Assembly: GCF_000297395.2 (NCBI RefSeq)
Contig: NZ_HF570108.1
Location: 6,567,259 to 6,631,258 of the forward strand
Length of the DNA: 64,000 bases
DNA from: Micromonospora lupini str. Lupac 08
GTDB taxonomy: Bacteria > Actinomycetota > Actinomycetes > Mycobacteriales > Micromonosporaceae
Reading direction: 5' to 3'
The notes beneath the pieces were generated by a model. It was not told where the DNA came from, ran no database searches, and saw only the letters and a program-made list of their open reading frames with translations. This document shows, piece by piece, positions 1-6,769 of the stretch. The position numbers were made by a program, and so were the translations under genes. Position 1 is the first letter of the stretch. Every line of letters starts with the position of its first letter.

Positions 1-478
1 GCCAGGGCTTCGCCACCCGCGAGGCGAGCACGAACTCCTTGCGCAGCGGGTGGCCCTCGAACTCCGGGGGCAGCAGCAGCGGTCGCAGCTCCCCGTGGCC
101 GTCGAAGTCGATGCCGAACATCTCGTGGGTCTCCCGCTCGTGCCAGGCGGCACCCGGGTAGACGTCCACCACCGAGGCCACCGTGGGCGCGTCGCGGGGC
201 ACCCGGGTACGCAGCAGCACGCCGTGCCGCAGCCGCGTCGACCAGAGGTGCGCCACCACGTCGAAGCCCTCGGTCAACTCGTCGACAGCCGACAGCCAGT
301 CGAAGAAGTCGCAGGCCAGCTCGCTGTCGTCCCGAGCGGCGCGGACGGCGGCCGACCAGCTCGCCAGGGGTACGTCGACGGTGGCCCGGGCGAACCGCTG
401 CCCGCCGGAGACCGACGGGGTCGCCTCGACCGGCGCGAGCAGCGCGACCAGCCGAGCGCCGACCTCTTCCTCAGTCAT
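1..478 (-). CDS. nuoC: NADH-quinone oxidoreductase subunit C (partial)
   Basis: Subunit of the peripheral arm of respiratory complex I, helping link the iron-sulfur chain to the quinone site. The visible 159 residues begin MTEEEVGARLVALLAPVEA and contain the family signature HERETHEMFGIDFDGH followed by a PLLLPPEFEGHPLRKEF block, which is diagnostic for NuoC. The C-terminus is cut by the window edge. The ATG lies at 476-478, and I see no longer in-frame candidate with better context. nuoB is on the same strand but about 2.5 kb upstream, separated by two unrelated genes, so this is not a standard contiguous nuo operon. The dehydrogenase at 595 is divergent, so the 116-bp gap probably holds both promoters. 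Confidence 0.93.
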   Translation of the reverse strand, partial: MTEEEVGARLVALLAPVEATPSVSGGQRFARATVDVPLASWSAAVRAARDDSELACDFFDWLSAVDELTEGFDVVAHLWSTRLRHGVLLRTRVPRDAPTVASVVDVYPGAAWHERETHEMFGIDFDGHGELRPLLLPPEFEGHPLRKEFVLASRVAKPW

Positions 479-594
479 GCCGCTGATCCTAGGGCGTCCG
501 TCCGGCGCGGACCCGGCCCGCGGTCCAGGGCCGACCATCGGTGATCTGCCTGCTTTACCGGGCGGCGGGCCCGTCGGGGGGGAAAGATGAGGGC

Positions 595-1641
595 GTGCGC
601 GCTGTCACTGTGAAACCCGGGGTCGCCAACTCGCTGAGCCTCGCCGAGGATCAGCCGGAGCCGGCGCCCGAGGAGGGCGCGGTCCTGGTCGAGGCACTGG
701 CCGTGGGGATCTGCGGCACCGACCACGAGATCATCGCGGGTGACTACGGCGAGGCGCCGCCGGGCGCGGACCGCCTGGTCATCGGGCACGAGTCGCTGGG
801 GCGGGTGCTGGAGGACCCGAGCGGCACCCTGCAACCCGGCGACCTGGTGGCCGGCATCGTCAGGCATCCCGACCCGGTGCCCTGCACCAACTGCGCCGTC
901 GGCGAGTGGGACATGTGCCGCAACGGTCAGTACACCGAGCACGGCATCAAGGCGCTGCCCGGGTTCGCCCGGGACCGTTGGCGGATCGAGCCGGAGTTCG
1001 CGGTCCAGCTCGACCCGGTGCTGGCCCAGGTCGGCGTGCTGTTGGAGCCGACGAGCGTGGTGGCGAAGGCGTGGGACCACATCGAACGGATCGGCCACCG
1101 GGCCGAGTGGCGGCCCCAGACCGTCCTGGTGACCGGCGCGGGGCCGATCGGCCTGCTGGCCGCGCTGCTCGGCACCCAGCGCGGGCTCACCGTCCACGTG
1201 CTTGACCGGGCCACCGACGGGCCCAAGCCGGAGCTGGTCGCCGGGCTCGGCGCCACCTACCACGCGGTGCCGGTCAACGACCTACCCTTCGAGCCCGACG
1301 TGGTGATCGAGTGCACCGGCGCGCCCACCGTCGTCCTCGACGTCATGTGCAAGGCGGCGCCGACCGGCATCGTCTGCCTGGCCGGAGTGTCCAGCGGTGG
1401 CCGGAGCATCGACTTCGACGCCGGGGCGCTCAACCGGGCGCTGGTGCTCGAGAACAACGTGGTGTTCGGCTCGGTGAACGCCAACCGGCGGCACTGGACC
1501 ATGGCCGCGCAGGCGCTCGCCCGCGCCGACCAGGTCTGGCTCTCCTCGCTGATCACCCGACGGGTCCCGGTGAACAGGTACGCCGACGCGTACACCGCCG
1601 GGCCGGACGACATCAAGGTGGTGCTGGAGTTCGCCTCCTGA
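595..1641 (+). CDS. Zinc-dependent medium-chain dehydrogenase, glucose 1-dehydrogenase-like
   Basis: Predicted soluble NAD(P)-dependent dehydrogenase of the MDR superfamily, closest in layout to glucose 1-dehydrogenases. Visible features are a catalytic zinc region GICGTD with a following GHE, a structural-zinc loop CTNCAVGEWDMC, a LLEPTSVVAKAWDH segment, and a Rossmann glycine motif VTGAGPIGLLAALLG. The length of 348 residues is normal. The frame is open upstream to 541, but I chose GTG 595 because it follows a G-rich Shine-Dalgarno-like run and begins RAVTVKPG, the usual N-terminus of the family. It sits between nuoC and the convergent DUF2252 gene with no operon partner. The exact sugar or alcohol substrate cannot be read from the sequence. 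Confidence 0.85.
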   Translation: MRAVTVKPGVANSLSLAEDQPEPAPEEGAVLVEALAVGICGTDHEIIAGDYGEAPPGADRLVIGHESLGRVLEDPSGTLQPGDLVAGIVRHPDPVPCTNCAVGEWDMCRNGQYTEHGIKALPGFARDRWRIEPEFAVQLDPVLAQVGVLLEPTSVVAKAWDHIERIGHRAEWRPQTVLVTGAGPIGLLAALLGTQRGLTVHVLDRATDGPKPELVAGLGATYHAVPVNDLPFEPDVVIECTGAPTVVLDVMCKAAPTGIVCLAGVSSGGRSIDFDAGALNRALVLENNVVFGSVNANRRHWTMAAQALARADQVWLSSLITRRVPVNRYADAYTAGPDDIKVVLEFAS

Positions 1642-1658
1642 CCGGCGACCCGGCGACG

Positions 1659-2975
1659 TCAGATGCCGGGTAGCCGGCCGTTGCGGAACAGGTCCACGAA
1701 GAGCTGGTGGTCCTGGCGGGCGCGCACCCCGTACGCGTGCGCGAAGTCCACCAGGTGGGTGACGAAGCCCGACGCGTCGGTGTCCACGGCGGCGACGATC
1801 GCCTCCTCGGTGGAGTAGTCCACCAGGTCGTGGCTGGACTCGTCGTCGGCGACCGAGTGCATCCGGGCCACCGCTCGGCCGAGGTCGGCCAGCACCCCGG
1901 TCAGATCCTCCGGCTCGTTGACGTCGGACCAGTCCAGGTCGGCCGCGTACGGGGAGACCTCGGCGACGAGCTGACCGGCCCCGTCCAGCTCGGTGAAGCC
2001 CAGCCAGGGGTCGGCGTGCGCCTGCAACGCCCGCTGCGACTCGGCGGTCCGGTGACCCTGGTGCTGGAAGTAGCCGCGTACCGAGTCGTCTGTCGAGTAG
2101 CGGGCCACCGCCGGGACCTGCGCCTGCTTCATGTAGATCACGACGTCGTTCTCCAGCGCCTGCGTGTGACCCTCCAACAGCAGGTTGTACGACGGCAGGC
2201 CGGCCGACCCGATGCCCACCCCCTTGCGCAGCACCACGTCCTTGATCCGCGTCGCCACCGGGCGCAGCCGGGCCGAGGCGGCGGGCAGGGTGCCCAGGTA
2301 CTCCTCGAAGGCGGCGACAACGCGGTCCCGGGTCTTTCCGTCGACCTCGAAGACCCCGTCCCCGACGGAGAACCGCCGTTCGTAGTTGTCGACGGTGGTC
2401 TGCTCGGCGAGCAGGTCGACCCGCGTGTTGAGGCGGGCCTGCTGGAGCACTCGACGCAGCACCCCGTCGGCGTTCTCCAGGGTGATCGAGCCGATCGCGT
2501 CGTCCCCGCCGGCGGCGATGGCCCGCAGCTCGGTCAGGTAGGAACGGGCGAAGCCGGCCACCAGCTCACCGATCACCGTGTCGGAGAGCGCCTTGCCGTA
2601 GCCGAGCAGCGCCACGCTTGCCGCGAACCGGCGCAGGTCCCAGGTGAACGGCCCGACGTACGCCTCGTCGAAGTCGTTGACGTTGAACACCAACTGTCCG
2701 GAGGCGTTCATGTAGGTGCCGAAGTTCTCCGCGTGCAGGTCGCCGTGGATCCACACCCGGCCGGTCTGCTCGTCGAGGAAGCTGTCGTCGGCGAAGTCGC
2801 CACGCTGGTCGGCGTAGAACAGCGCGGCGCTGCCCCGGTAGAAGGCGAACGGCGACGCGGCCATCTTGCGGAACTTGCGGCGGAAGGCCGCCGGGTCGAT
2901 CGCCATCGACGCGCCGAACTCCTCGGTGAGCACGTCGATGATGTGGGCGGACCGCTTGTCCACGGAGTTGCTCAT
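1659..2975 (-). CDS. DUF2252 family protein with kinase-like fold
   Basis: A 438-residue cytosolic protein of the DUF2252 family, whose members look like distant aminoglycoside-phosphotransferase/kinase-fold proteins. The sequence shows HGDLHAENFG (catalytic-loop-like, H-x-D-x(4)-N) and, about 20 residues later, NDFDEAYVGPF (metal-binding DFG-like position). An upstream FYRGSAALFYAD block is typical of the family. It has no signal peptide or membrane segment. It lies 36 bp downstream of nuoB on the same strand and could be co-transcribed with it. It is tail to tail with the dehydrogenase, only 17 bp away. The biochemical function of DUF2252 is not established, so only the fold-level reading is offered. 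Confidence 0.88.
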   Translation of the reverse strand: MSNSVDKRSAHIIDVLTEEFGASMAIDPAAFRRKFRKMAASPFAFYRGSAALFYADQRGDFADDSFLDEQTGRVWIHGDLHAENFGTYMNASGQLVFNVNDFDEAYVGPFTWDLRRFAASVALLGYGKALSDTVIGELVAGFARSYLTELRAIAAGGDDAIGSITLENADGVLRRVLQQARLNTRVDLLAEQTTVDNYERRFSVGDGVFEVDGKTRDRVVAAFEEYLGTLPAASARLRPVATRIKDVVLRKGVGIGSAGLPSYNLLLEGHTQALENDVVIYMKQAQVPAVARYSTDDSVRGYFQHQGHRTAESQRALQAHADPWLGFTELDGAGQLVAEVSPYAADLDWSDVNEPEDLTGVLADLGRAVARMHSVADDESSHDLVDYSTEEAIVAAVDTDASGFVTHLVDFAHAYGVRARQDHQLFVDLFRNGRLPGI

Positions 2976-3010
2976 GAGCGCAGGTTAGCCCGGTCCGGCC
3001 AGTGCCCCCG

Positions 3011-3592
3011 TCAGGTCGTGGCGGGCGGGCGTACCGGCGGGGCGGTGAGCGAGTCGACCGAGCGCGGGGCGGCGGCCTCGCGGGGCGGGGCGTCCAGCGG
3101 CGCGGCCAGCAGATCCCGCTGGGGCACGCCGCCGATGCCGGACTGCTCGGCGGCGATCTTTTCCTGTAGGCGCAGGATGCCGTGCAGCAGCGCCTCCGGG
3201 CGCGGCGGGCAGCCGGGCACGTACACGTCGACGGGAATGAGCTGGTCGACGCCCTTGGTCACCGAGTACGAGTCCCAGTAGGGGCCGCCGCAGTTGGAGC
3301 ACGCGCCGAACGAGATGACGTACTTGGGCTCGGGCATCTGGTCGTAGAGCCGCTTGATGGCCGGGGCCATCTTGTCGGTCACCGTGCCGGAGACCACCAT
3401 GAGGTCGGCCTGCCGGGGGCCGTGGGCGAACGGGATCACACCCAGCCGGATGAAGTCGTGCCGGCCCATGCTGGTGGCGATGAACTCGATCGCGCAGCAG
3501 GCCAGCCCGAAGTTGAACACCCAGAGCGAGTAGCGGCGTCCCCAGTTCAGCACGAACCGGATCGGCTCACCGAGCACTGCCGGTAGCTGCAC
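3011..3592 (-). CDS. nuoB: NADH-quinone oxidoreductase subunit B
   Basis: Complex I subunit carrying the terminal 4Fe-4S cluster N2 that reduces quinone. Counting from GTG 3592, the cluster ligands are C32 and C33 ([10 protein letters not shown]), C98 (GACSNC) and C128 ([11 protein letters not shown]). An upstream in-frame GTG at 3610 would add six residues, but GGAGG sits 7 bases before 3592, so I prefer 3592 (193 residues). The core ends near residue 150. The last 40 residues are a Pro/Ala-rich tail not found in minimal NuoB proteins. There is no nuoA upstream, where a divergent sigma factor begins, and nuoC is displaced by 2.5 kb. It may belong to a second, partial nuo set rather than the main complex I operon. 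Confidence 0.93.
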   Translation of the reverse strand: MQLPAVLGEPIRFVLNWGRRYSLWVFNFGLACCAIEFIATSMGRHDFIRLGVIPFAHGPRQADLMVVSGTVTDKMAPAIKRLYDQMPEPKYVISFGACSNCGGPYWDSYSVTKGVDQLIPVDVYVPGCPPRPEALLHGILRLQEKIAAEQSGIGGVPQRDLLAAPLDAPPREAAAPRSVDSLTAPPVRPPATT

Positions 3593-3759
3593 GACGCCCC
3601 CTCCTGTCACTCACTGGACAGTCAACCACAGCCGCGGGGCGCAACCCTGAGGGCCGGTCACGACCTTGGCGAGAGACGGGGCATCGAGGGCCGAACGGCC
3701 GGCGCGAGCGGTGCGACCGGAGTGCGGGCGGGCGGCCCGCAACGCCACGGGGAGGACGA

Positions 3760-4320
3760 GTGAGTGTGACGAGAGACGTACGGGCCGGTGGTGCGCCGCC
3801 GGACCCTCGACCGGCAGCGGTGACCGACCACTCGGAGCTGACCTTCGACGACTTCTACCATGCCCACTTCCGCGGGCTGGTCGTGCAGTTGCGGGCGTAC
3901 ACGGGCGACCTCGGTCAGGCGCAGGACCTGGTGCAGGAGGCGTTCTGCCGGGCCTTCGCCGGGTGGGACCGGGTGTCCCGGTACGACGACCCGCTGGCCT
4001 GGACCCGGCGGGTCGCCTGGAACCTGGCGCACAACCGGTGGCGGCGGCTGCGCACGGCGCGGGCGTGGCTGCTGCGGCAGCGCGAGACCCACGTCGCGGG
4101 GCCGAGCCCCGACCGGGTGGCGTTGGAGGCCGCCCTGGCCGCGCTGCCCGCCAAGCAGCGCCGGGCCGTGATCCTGCACTACCTCGCGGATCTGCCGATC
4201 AACGAGATCGCCGCTCAGGAGCAGGTGGCCGAGGGCACGGTCAAGTCCTGGCTGCACCGGGGCCGGGCCGCGCTGGCCGCGTCCCTGCGGGAGACGCCCG
4301 AGGAGGCGCACGATGTCTGA
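3760..4320 (+). CDS. ECF sigma factor, SigE-type (cassette 1)
   Basis: Extracytoplasmic-function sigma factor of 186 residues. Region 2 is visible as FDDFYHAHF followed by DLVQEAFCRAF and RRVAWNLAHNRWRRLR. Region 4 is visible as LPAKQRRAVILHYLADLP, then EGTVKSWLHRGRAAL, the promoter -35-reading helix-turn-helix. GTG 3760 lies 4 bases after GGGGAGG; GTG 3766 is an alternative. Its stop overlaps the ATG of the next gene by 8 bases, so the two are translationally coupled. It is the first of three paralogous sigma/membrane-protein cassettes. By analogy with ECF systems the downstream membrane protein probably controls it, although that partner has no classical zinc anti-sigma motif. Confidence 0.93.
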   Translation: MSVTRDVRAGGAPPDPRPAAVTDHSELTFDDFYHAHFRGLVVQLRAYTGDLGQAQDLVQEAFCRAFAGWDRVSRYDDPLAWTRRVAWNLAHNRWRRLRTARAWLLRQRETHVAGPSPDRVALEAALAALPAKQRRAVILHYLADLPINEIAAQEQVAEGTVKSWLHRGRAALAASLRETPEEAHDV

Positions 4321-5527
4321 GCACGAGTCCATCGCACTCGCCGAGCGTTTCGCCCGGTACCGCGCGGAGTCGCTGACCGAGGTCGAGTCGCCGGGGCCGG
4401 CGGCGGTCCGTGTCGCTGTCCGCAAGCGCCGCCGACGGACGGTCGGCGCCGCCGTCGCCGCCGTGCTCGCCGTGGCGGCCGGCCCCGTGCTCGGGTACGC
4501 GACGCTTGACCACCCGCAGCCCCAGCCAGGCCCGGTGGAGCCCACCGGATCGCCGTCGGCCAGCCCGTCGGCGACCGCGCCGGCCAGTGCGTCGGCGAGC
4601 CCGTCGACCACGGCGTCGAGCAGCGCCAGCCCGACCCGCGCCGCCCCCGACGGGCGGATCAGCAGGTCCCAGTTGCTCGCCGCGACGGTGTCGCTGCCCG
4701 CCTGGACCACGCCGGCCGACTGCCCGACCGGTCGGGTGCGGCTGGGCGCCGAACCGGCCCGGGACGACGTCAACGAGCTGGTGGCGCTGGACCACGGCGA
4801 CCTGGACGGTGACGGCGCCACGGAGACGGTCGCCCTGGTCCGCTGCGTGTTCGGCACCCGCGGGCCGTTCCAGGTGGTCGCGTTCGACAGGGACACGGCC
4901 GGCCGGGTCGTCACCCTCGGCCGCGTGACCGGCACCGCCCGTCCCACTCCCGGTTGGGTGACCGCCCTGGACGTACGCGACGACGGCGAGGTCCGGGTCG
5001 AGGTGGCCGACATCGCGCCCGGCGGCGGCTGGCCGTTGAAGAACTCCCAGCGGCAGTGGCGCGGCTACCGGTGGTCCGGAGACGGGTTCGAGCAGGTGTC
5101 CGGGCCGAGCACGTTCGGCCCCAACCCGCGCTCGACGGACCTGTCCGCCACCGCCACCGACCTGGTGTTGACCCCGGCGGCGGACGGCTCCCGATCGGGT
5201 GCGGTCACCGTGCGGATCCGCAACGACGCGGACCGGACGGCGCCAGAGGCCCTCCTCACCATGGAGCTGCCGAAGGCTCTGCGACCCGTCGGCGACGGCT
5301 GGTCGGGCTGTGACATCCAGACGCGGAGCACCGTGCAGGTGTCCTGCCGCCTGAGCGCCGTGCGGGGGCACAGCGAGGTGCGTCGCACCCTGGAGCTGCA
5401 AGTCGCCGCCGGGACCAGCCTGGCGTCCGGACAGGTGGCGCTGCGGGTCTGGCCTGCGGACCCGGACGGAGATCCCTGGCTGGACAACGACAGCGGTGAC
5501 AACGAGTCGACGTTCGACTATCGCTGA
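4313..5527 (+). CDS. Single-pass membrane partner of ECF sigma factor (cassette 1)
   Basis: A 404-residue protein of a family I do not recognise by name. Residues 1-42 are a short basic cytoplasmic segment with an F-x-x-Y-R ... GPAAVR ... KRRRR pattern shared by all three paralogues. Residues 43-63 form one membrane helix. Residues 66-112 are a Ser/Pro/Thr/Ala linker. The remainder is an extracytoplasmic domain with DLDGDGATET at 163-172 (calcium-loop or FG-GAP-like), a FDRDTAGRVVTLGRV strand, RQWRGYRW, and a C-terminal half resembling an immunoglobulin-like or DUF11-type beta domain. There is no H-x(3)-C-x(2)-C zinc anti-sigma motif. The 8-base overlap with the sigma gene suggests a sensor or anti-sigma role, which is inference. 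Confidence 0.85.
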   Translation: MSEHESIALAERFARYRAESLTEVESPGPAAVRVAVRKRRRRTVGAAVAAVLAVAAGPVLGYATLDHPQPQPGPVEPTGSPSASPSATAPASASASPSTTASSSASPTRAAPDGRISRSQLLAATVSLPAWTTPADCPTGRVRLGAEPARDDVNELVALDHGDLDGDGATETVALVRCVFGTRGPFQVVAFDRDTAGRVVTLGRVTGTARPTPGWVTALDVRDDGEVRVEVADIAPGGGWPLKNSQRQWRGYRWSGDGFEQVSGPSTFGPNPRSTDLSATATDLVLTPAADGSRSGAVTVRIRNDADRTAPEALLTMELPKALRPVGDGWSGCDIQTRSTVQVSCRLSAVRGHSEVRRTLELQVAAGTSLASGQVALRVWPADPDGDPWLDNDSGDNESTFDYR

Positions 5528-5531
5528 GCGT

Positions 5532-5566
5532 GCGGGGGCGGCCGGTCACCGACCGGCCGCCCCCGC
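5532..5566 (+). terminator. Strong hairpin terminator after cassette 1
   Basis: A perfect 16-bp stem (GCGGGGGCGGCCGGTC and its complement) with a 3-base loop starts 4 bases after the stop of the cassette 1 membrane protein. There is no T-run, as is common for actinobacterial terminators. It also lies just past the 3' end of the minus-strand repeat-peptide gene, so it can serve both strands. Confidence 0.8.
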
Positions 5567-5589
5567 CAACCGTCTCGCGCGTCGGTGGC

Positions 5590-5862
5590 TCAGGCCAGCA
5601 CGACACCGGGGCCGGGACCGATCTCACCCGGCGCGCCCGGGCCCGGACCGATGGCCAGCACGACACCGGGACCGGGGCCGATCTCACCCGGCGCACCTGG
5701 GCCCGGACCGATCGCCAGGGACACGCCCGGGCCGGGACCGATCTCGCCCGGGGCGCCCGGGCCGGGGCCGATCGCCAGCGCCGCCGTCGCCACTCCGCTC
5801 ACGCCGAGGGCCAGTCCGGCCGCCGCAGTCAGCCCGGTCATCAGGATCTTCCGCATCGTCAT
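5590..5862 (-). CDS. Secreted decapeptide-repeat protein
   Basis: A 90-residue protein with a textbook signal peptide (MTMRKILM, hydrophobic core, ATAALA). The predicted signal peptidase site after residue 30 is followed by exactly six decapeptides that run to the stop codon: IGPGPGAPGE alternating with IGPGPGVVLA (VSLA in the first pair). The mature product would be 60 residues of Gly/Pro/Ile/Ala repeat with no Cys, no aromatic residue and only three Glu. ATG 5862 follows GGGAG by about 6 bases; ATG 5856 is equally plausible and fits AGAAGG. It lies between sigma cassettes 1 and 2, on the opposite strand, behind an AT-rich upstream region. I do not recognise a family. It may be a structural, coat or signal peptide. 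Confidence 0.75.
   Translation of the reverse strand: MTMRKILMTGLTAAAGLALGVSGVATAALAIGPGPGAPGEIGPGPGVSLAIGPGPGAPGEIGPGPGVVLAIGPGPGAPGEIGPGPGVVLA
5594..5773. repeat. Three 60-bp direct repeats inside the repeat-peptide gene
   Basis: Units at 5594-5653, 5654-5713 and 5714-5773 each begin GCCAGCACGACACC or a close variant and encode two decapeptides. They differ by only a few substitutions, so expansion was recent or is kept uniform by recombination. A fourth partial unit start (GCCAGCGCC) follows at 5774, at the signal-peptide junction. Confidence 0.9.
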
Positions 5863-6202
5863 TGCCTTCTCCCGTGTCGTTTGGTTGATGGATATGACCG
5901 TACGGAAGCGGCGAATACGATAAAACCACTGTTTAGCGACACTTATCTATACATATGCCCGTTGATTCGTTGTGGATAGTGTGCGGCGTTTCACATTGCT
6001 TCCGCGCCTCGCGACGGTCGCCTGGAACCTGGCCCGCAGCCGCTGGCGGTCGGCTGCCGCCCGGCCCGGCAGTGGGAGCAGTCCGGCAGGTCACCAGATG
6101 TTCACCGAACTTGTCGGAAGACGCTGAAACCCGAGCGCGCTTCCCCGCGTGTGAGCGACGTCGCCCCGGAACCCGGGGTGACAGGAGACGGGGAGGACCC
6201 AG
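5863..6202. other. Intergenic region with AT-rich patch and sigma-gene relic
   Basis: This 340-bp stretch separates the repeat-peptide gene (minus) from sigma cassette 2 (plus). Roughly 5880-5995 is strikingly AT-rich compared with its surroundings, with TATA-like strings (for example around 5947-5957) suitable as -10 elements for the divergent repeat-peptide gene. A sigma-gene relic at 6017-6058 follows. The last 120 bases are ordinary GC-rich leader ending in GGGAGG before GTG 6203. Confidence 0.6.
6017..6058 (+). pseudogene. Relic of an ECF sigma gene (region 2 fragment)
   Basis: Positions 6017-6050 match the region 2 coding sequence of sigma gene 3 (from about 8386) at 33 of 34 bases, reading V-A-W-N-L-A-R-S-R-W in one frame. 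After that an extra base shifts the frame and the similarity fades into a Gly/Ala/Arg run. No start, no region 4 and no partner gene accompany it. The best reading is a leftover of a fourth sigma copy, or a small segment copied from a neighbouring cassette. Confidence 0.7.
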
Positions 6203-6769
6203 GTGACGGTGAGCGCCGAATCGAGGCTCGGCAAGCCTCCACCAGAGGACATGACCCGGCAGGCCGGGCGGACTTCGGTCGACGTCGTCGACTTCGACCA
6301 GCTCTACCATGCCCACTTCCGCTCGCTGACCATTCAGCTCGCTGCCTACTGTGGCGACTTCAGCCAGGCGCAGGACCTGGTTCAGGAGGCGTTCTGCCGG
6401 GCCTTCACGCGGTGGGGGAAGGTTTCCCGCTACGACGACCCGGTCGCCTGGGTGCGGCGGGTCGCCTGGAACCTGGCCACCAGCCGCTGGCGTCGGCTGC
6501 GGACCGCCCAGTCCTACCTGCGCCGGCAGCGTGAGGAACACGTGCCCGGCCCCGACCCGGATCGGGTGGCGTTGACGCGGGCGCTCGCGGCGTTGCCGGC
6601 GAACCACCGCCGTGTCGTCGTGCTGCATCACCTCGCGGACCTCTCCGTCACCGAGATCGCCCAGCAGGAGGACGTGCCCGAAGGCACGGTCAAGTCCTGG
6701 TTGCACAGGGGTCGAGCTGCGCTGGCGGCTCAGCTGGCTCCCCAGAACGAGGTGACCGACCATGCCTGA
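6203..6769 (+). CDS. ECF sigma factor, SigE-type (cassette 2)
   Basis: A 188-residue paralogue of the sigma factors at 3760 and 8135. Region 2 shows FDQLYHAHF, DLVQEAFCRAF and RRVAWNLATSRWRRLR. Region 4 shows LPANHRRVVVLHHLADLS and EGTVKSWLHRGRAAL. GTG 6203 is 6 bases after GGGAGG. A longer N-terminal leader than most ECF factors (about 28 residues before region 2) is shared in length but not sequence with the paralogues. It overlaps the membrane partner by 8 bases (ATGCCTGA). The upstream 340 bp hold the AT-rich patch and the sigma relic. Confidence 0.93.
   Translation: MTVSAESRLGKPPPEDMTRQAGRTSVDVVDFDQLYHAHFRSLTIQLAAYCGDFSQAQDLVQEAFCRAFTRWGKVSRYDDPVAWVRRVAWNLATSRWRRLRTAQSYLRRQREEHVPGPDPDRVALTRALAALPANHRRVVVLHHLADLSVTEIAQQEDVPEGTVKSWLHRGRAALAAQLAPQNEVTDHA

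Noticed and set aside
1707-3281. Long open frame on the plus strand opposite DUF2252 and nuoB
   Set aside because: Typical GC-rich antisense frame with no family motif, and it contradicts two well-supported genes.
3606-3621. TGTCACTCACTGGACA before nuoB, resembling the STAND palindrome
   Set aside because: It is not palindromic and matches with a gap only, so a shared operator is not supported.
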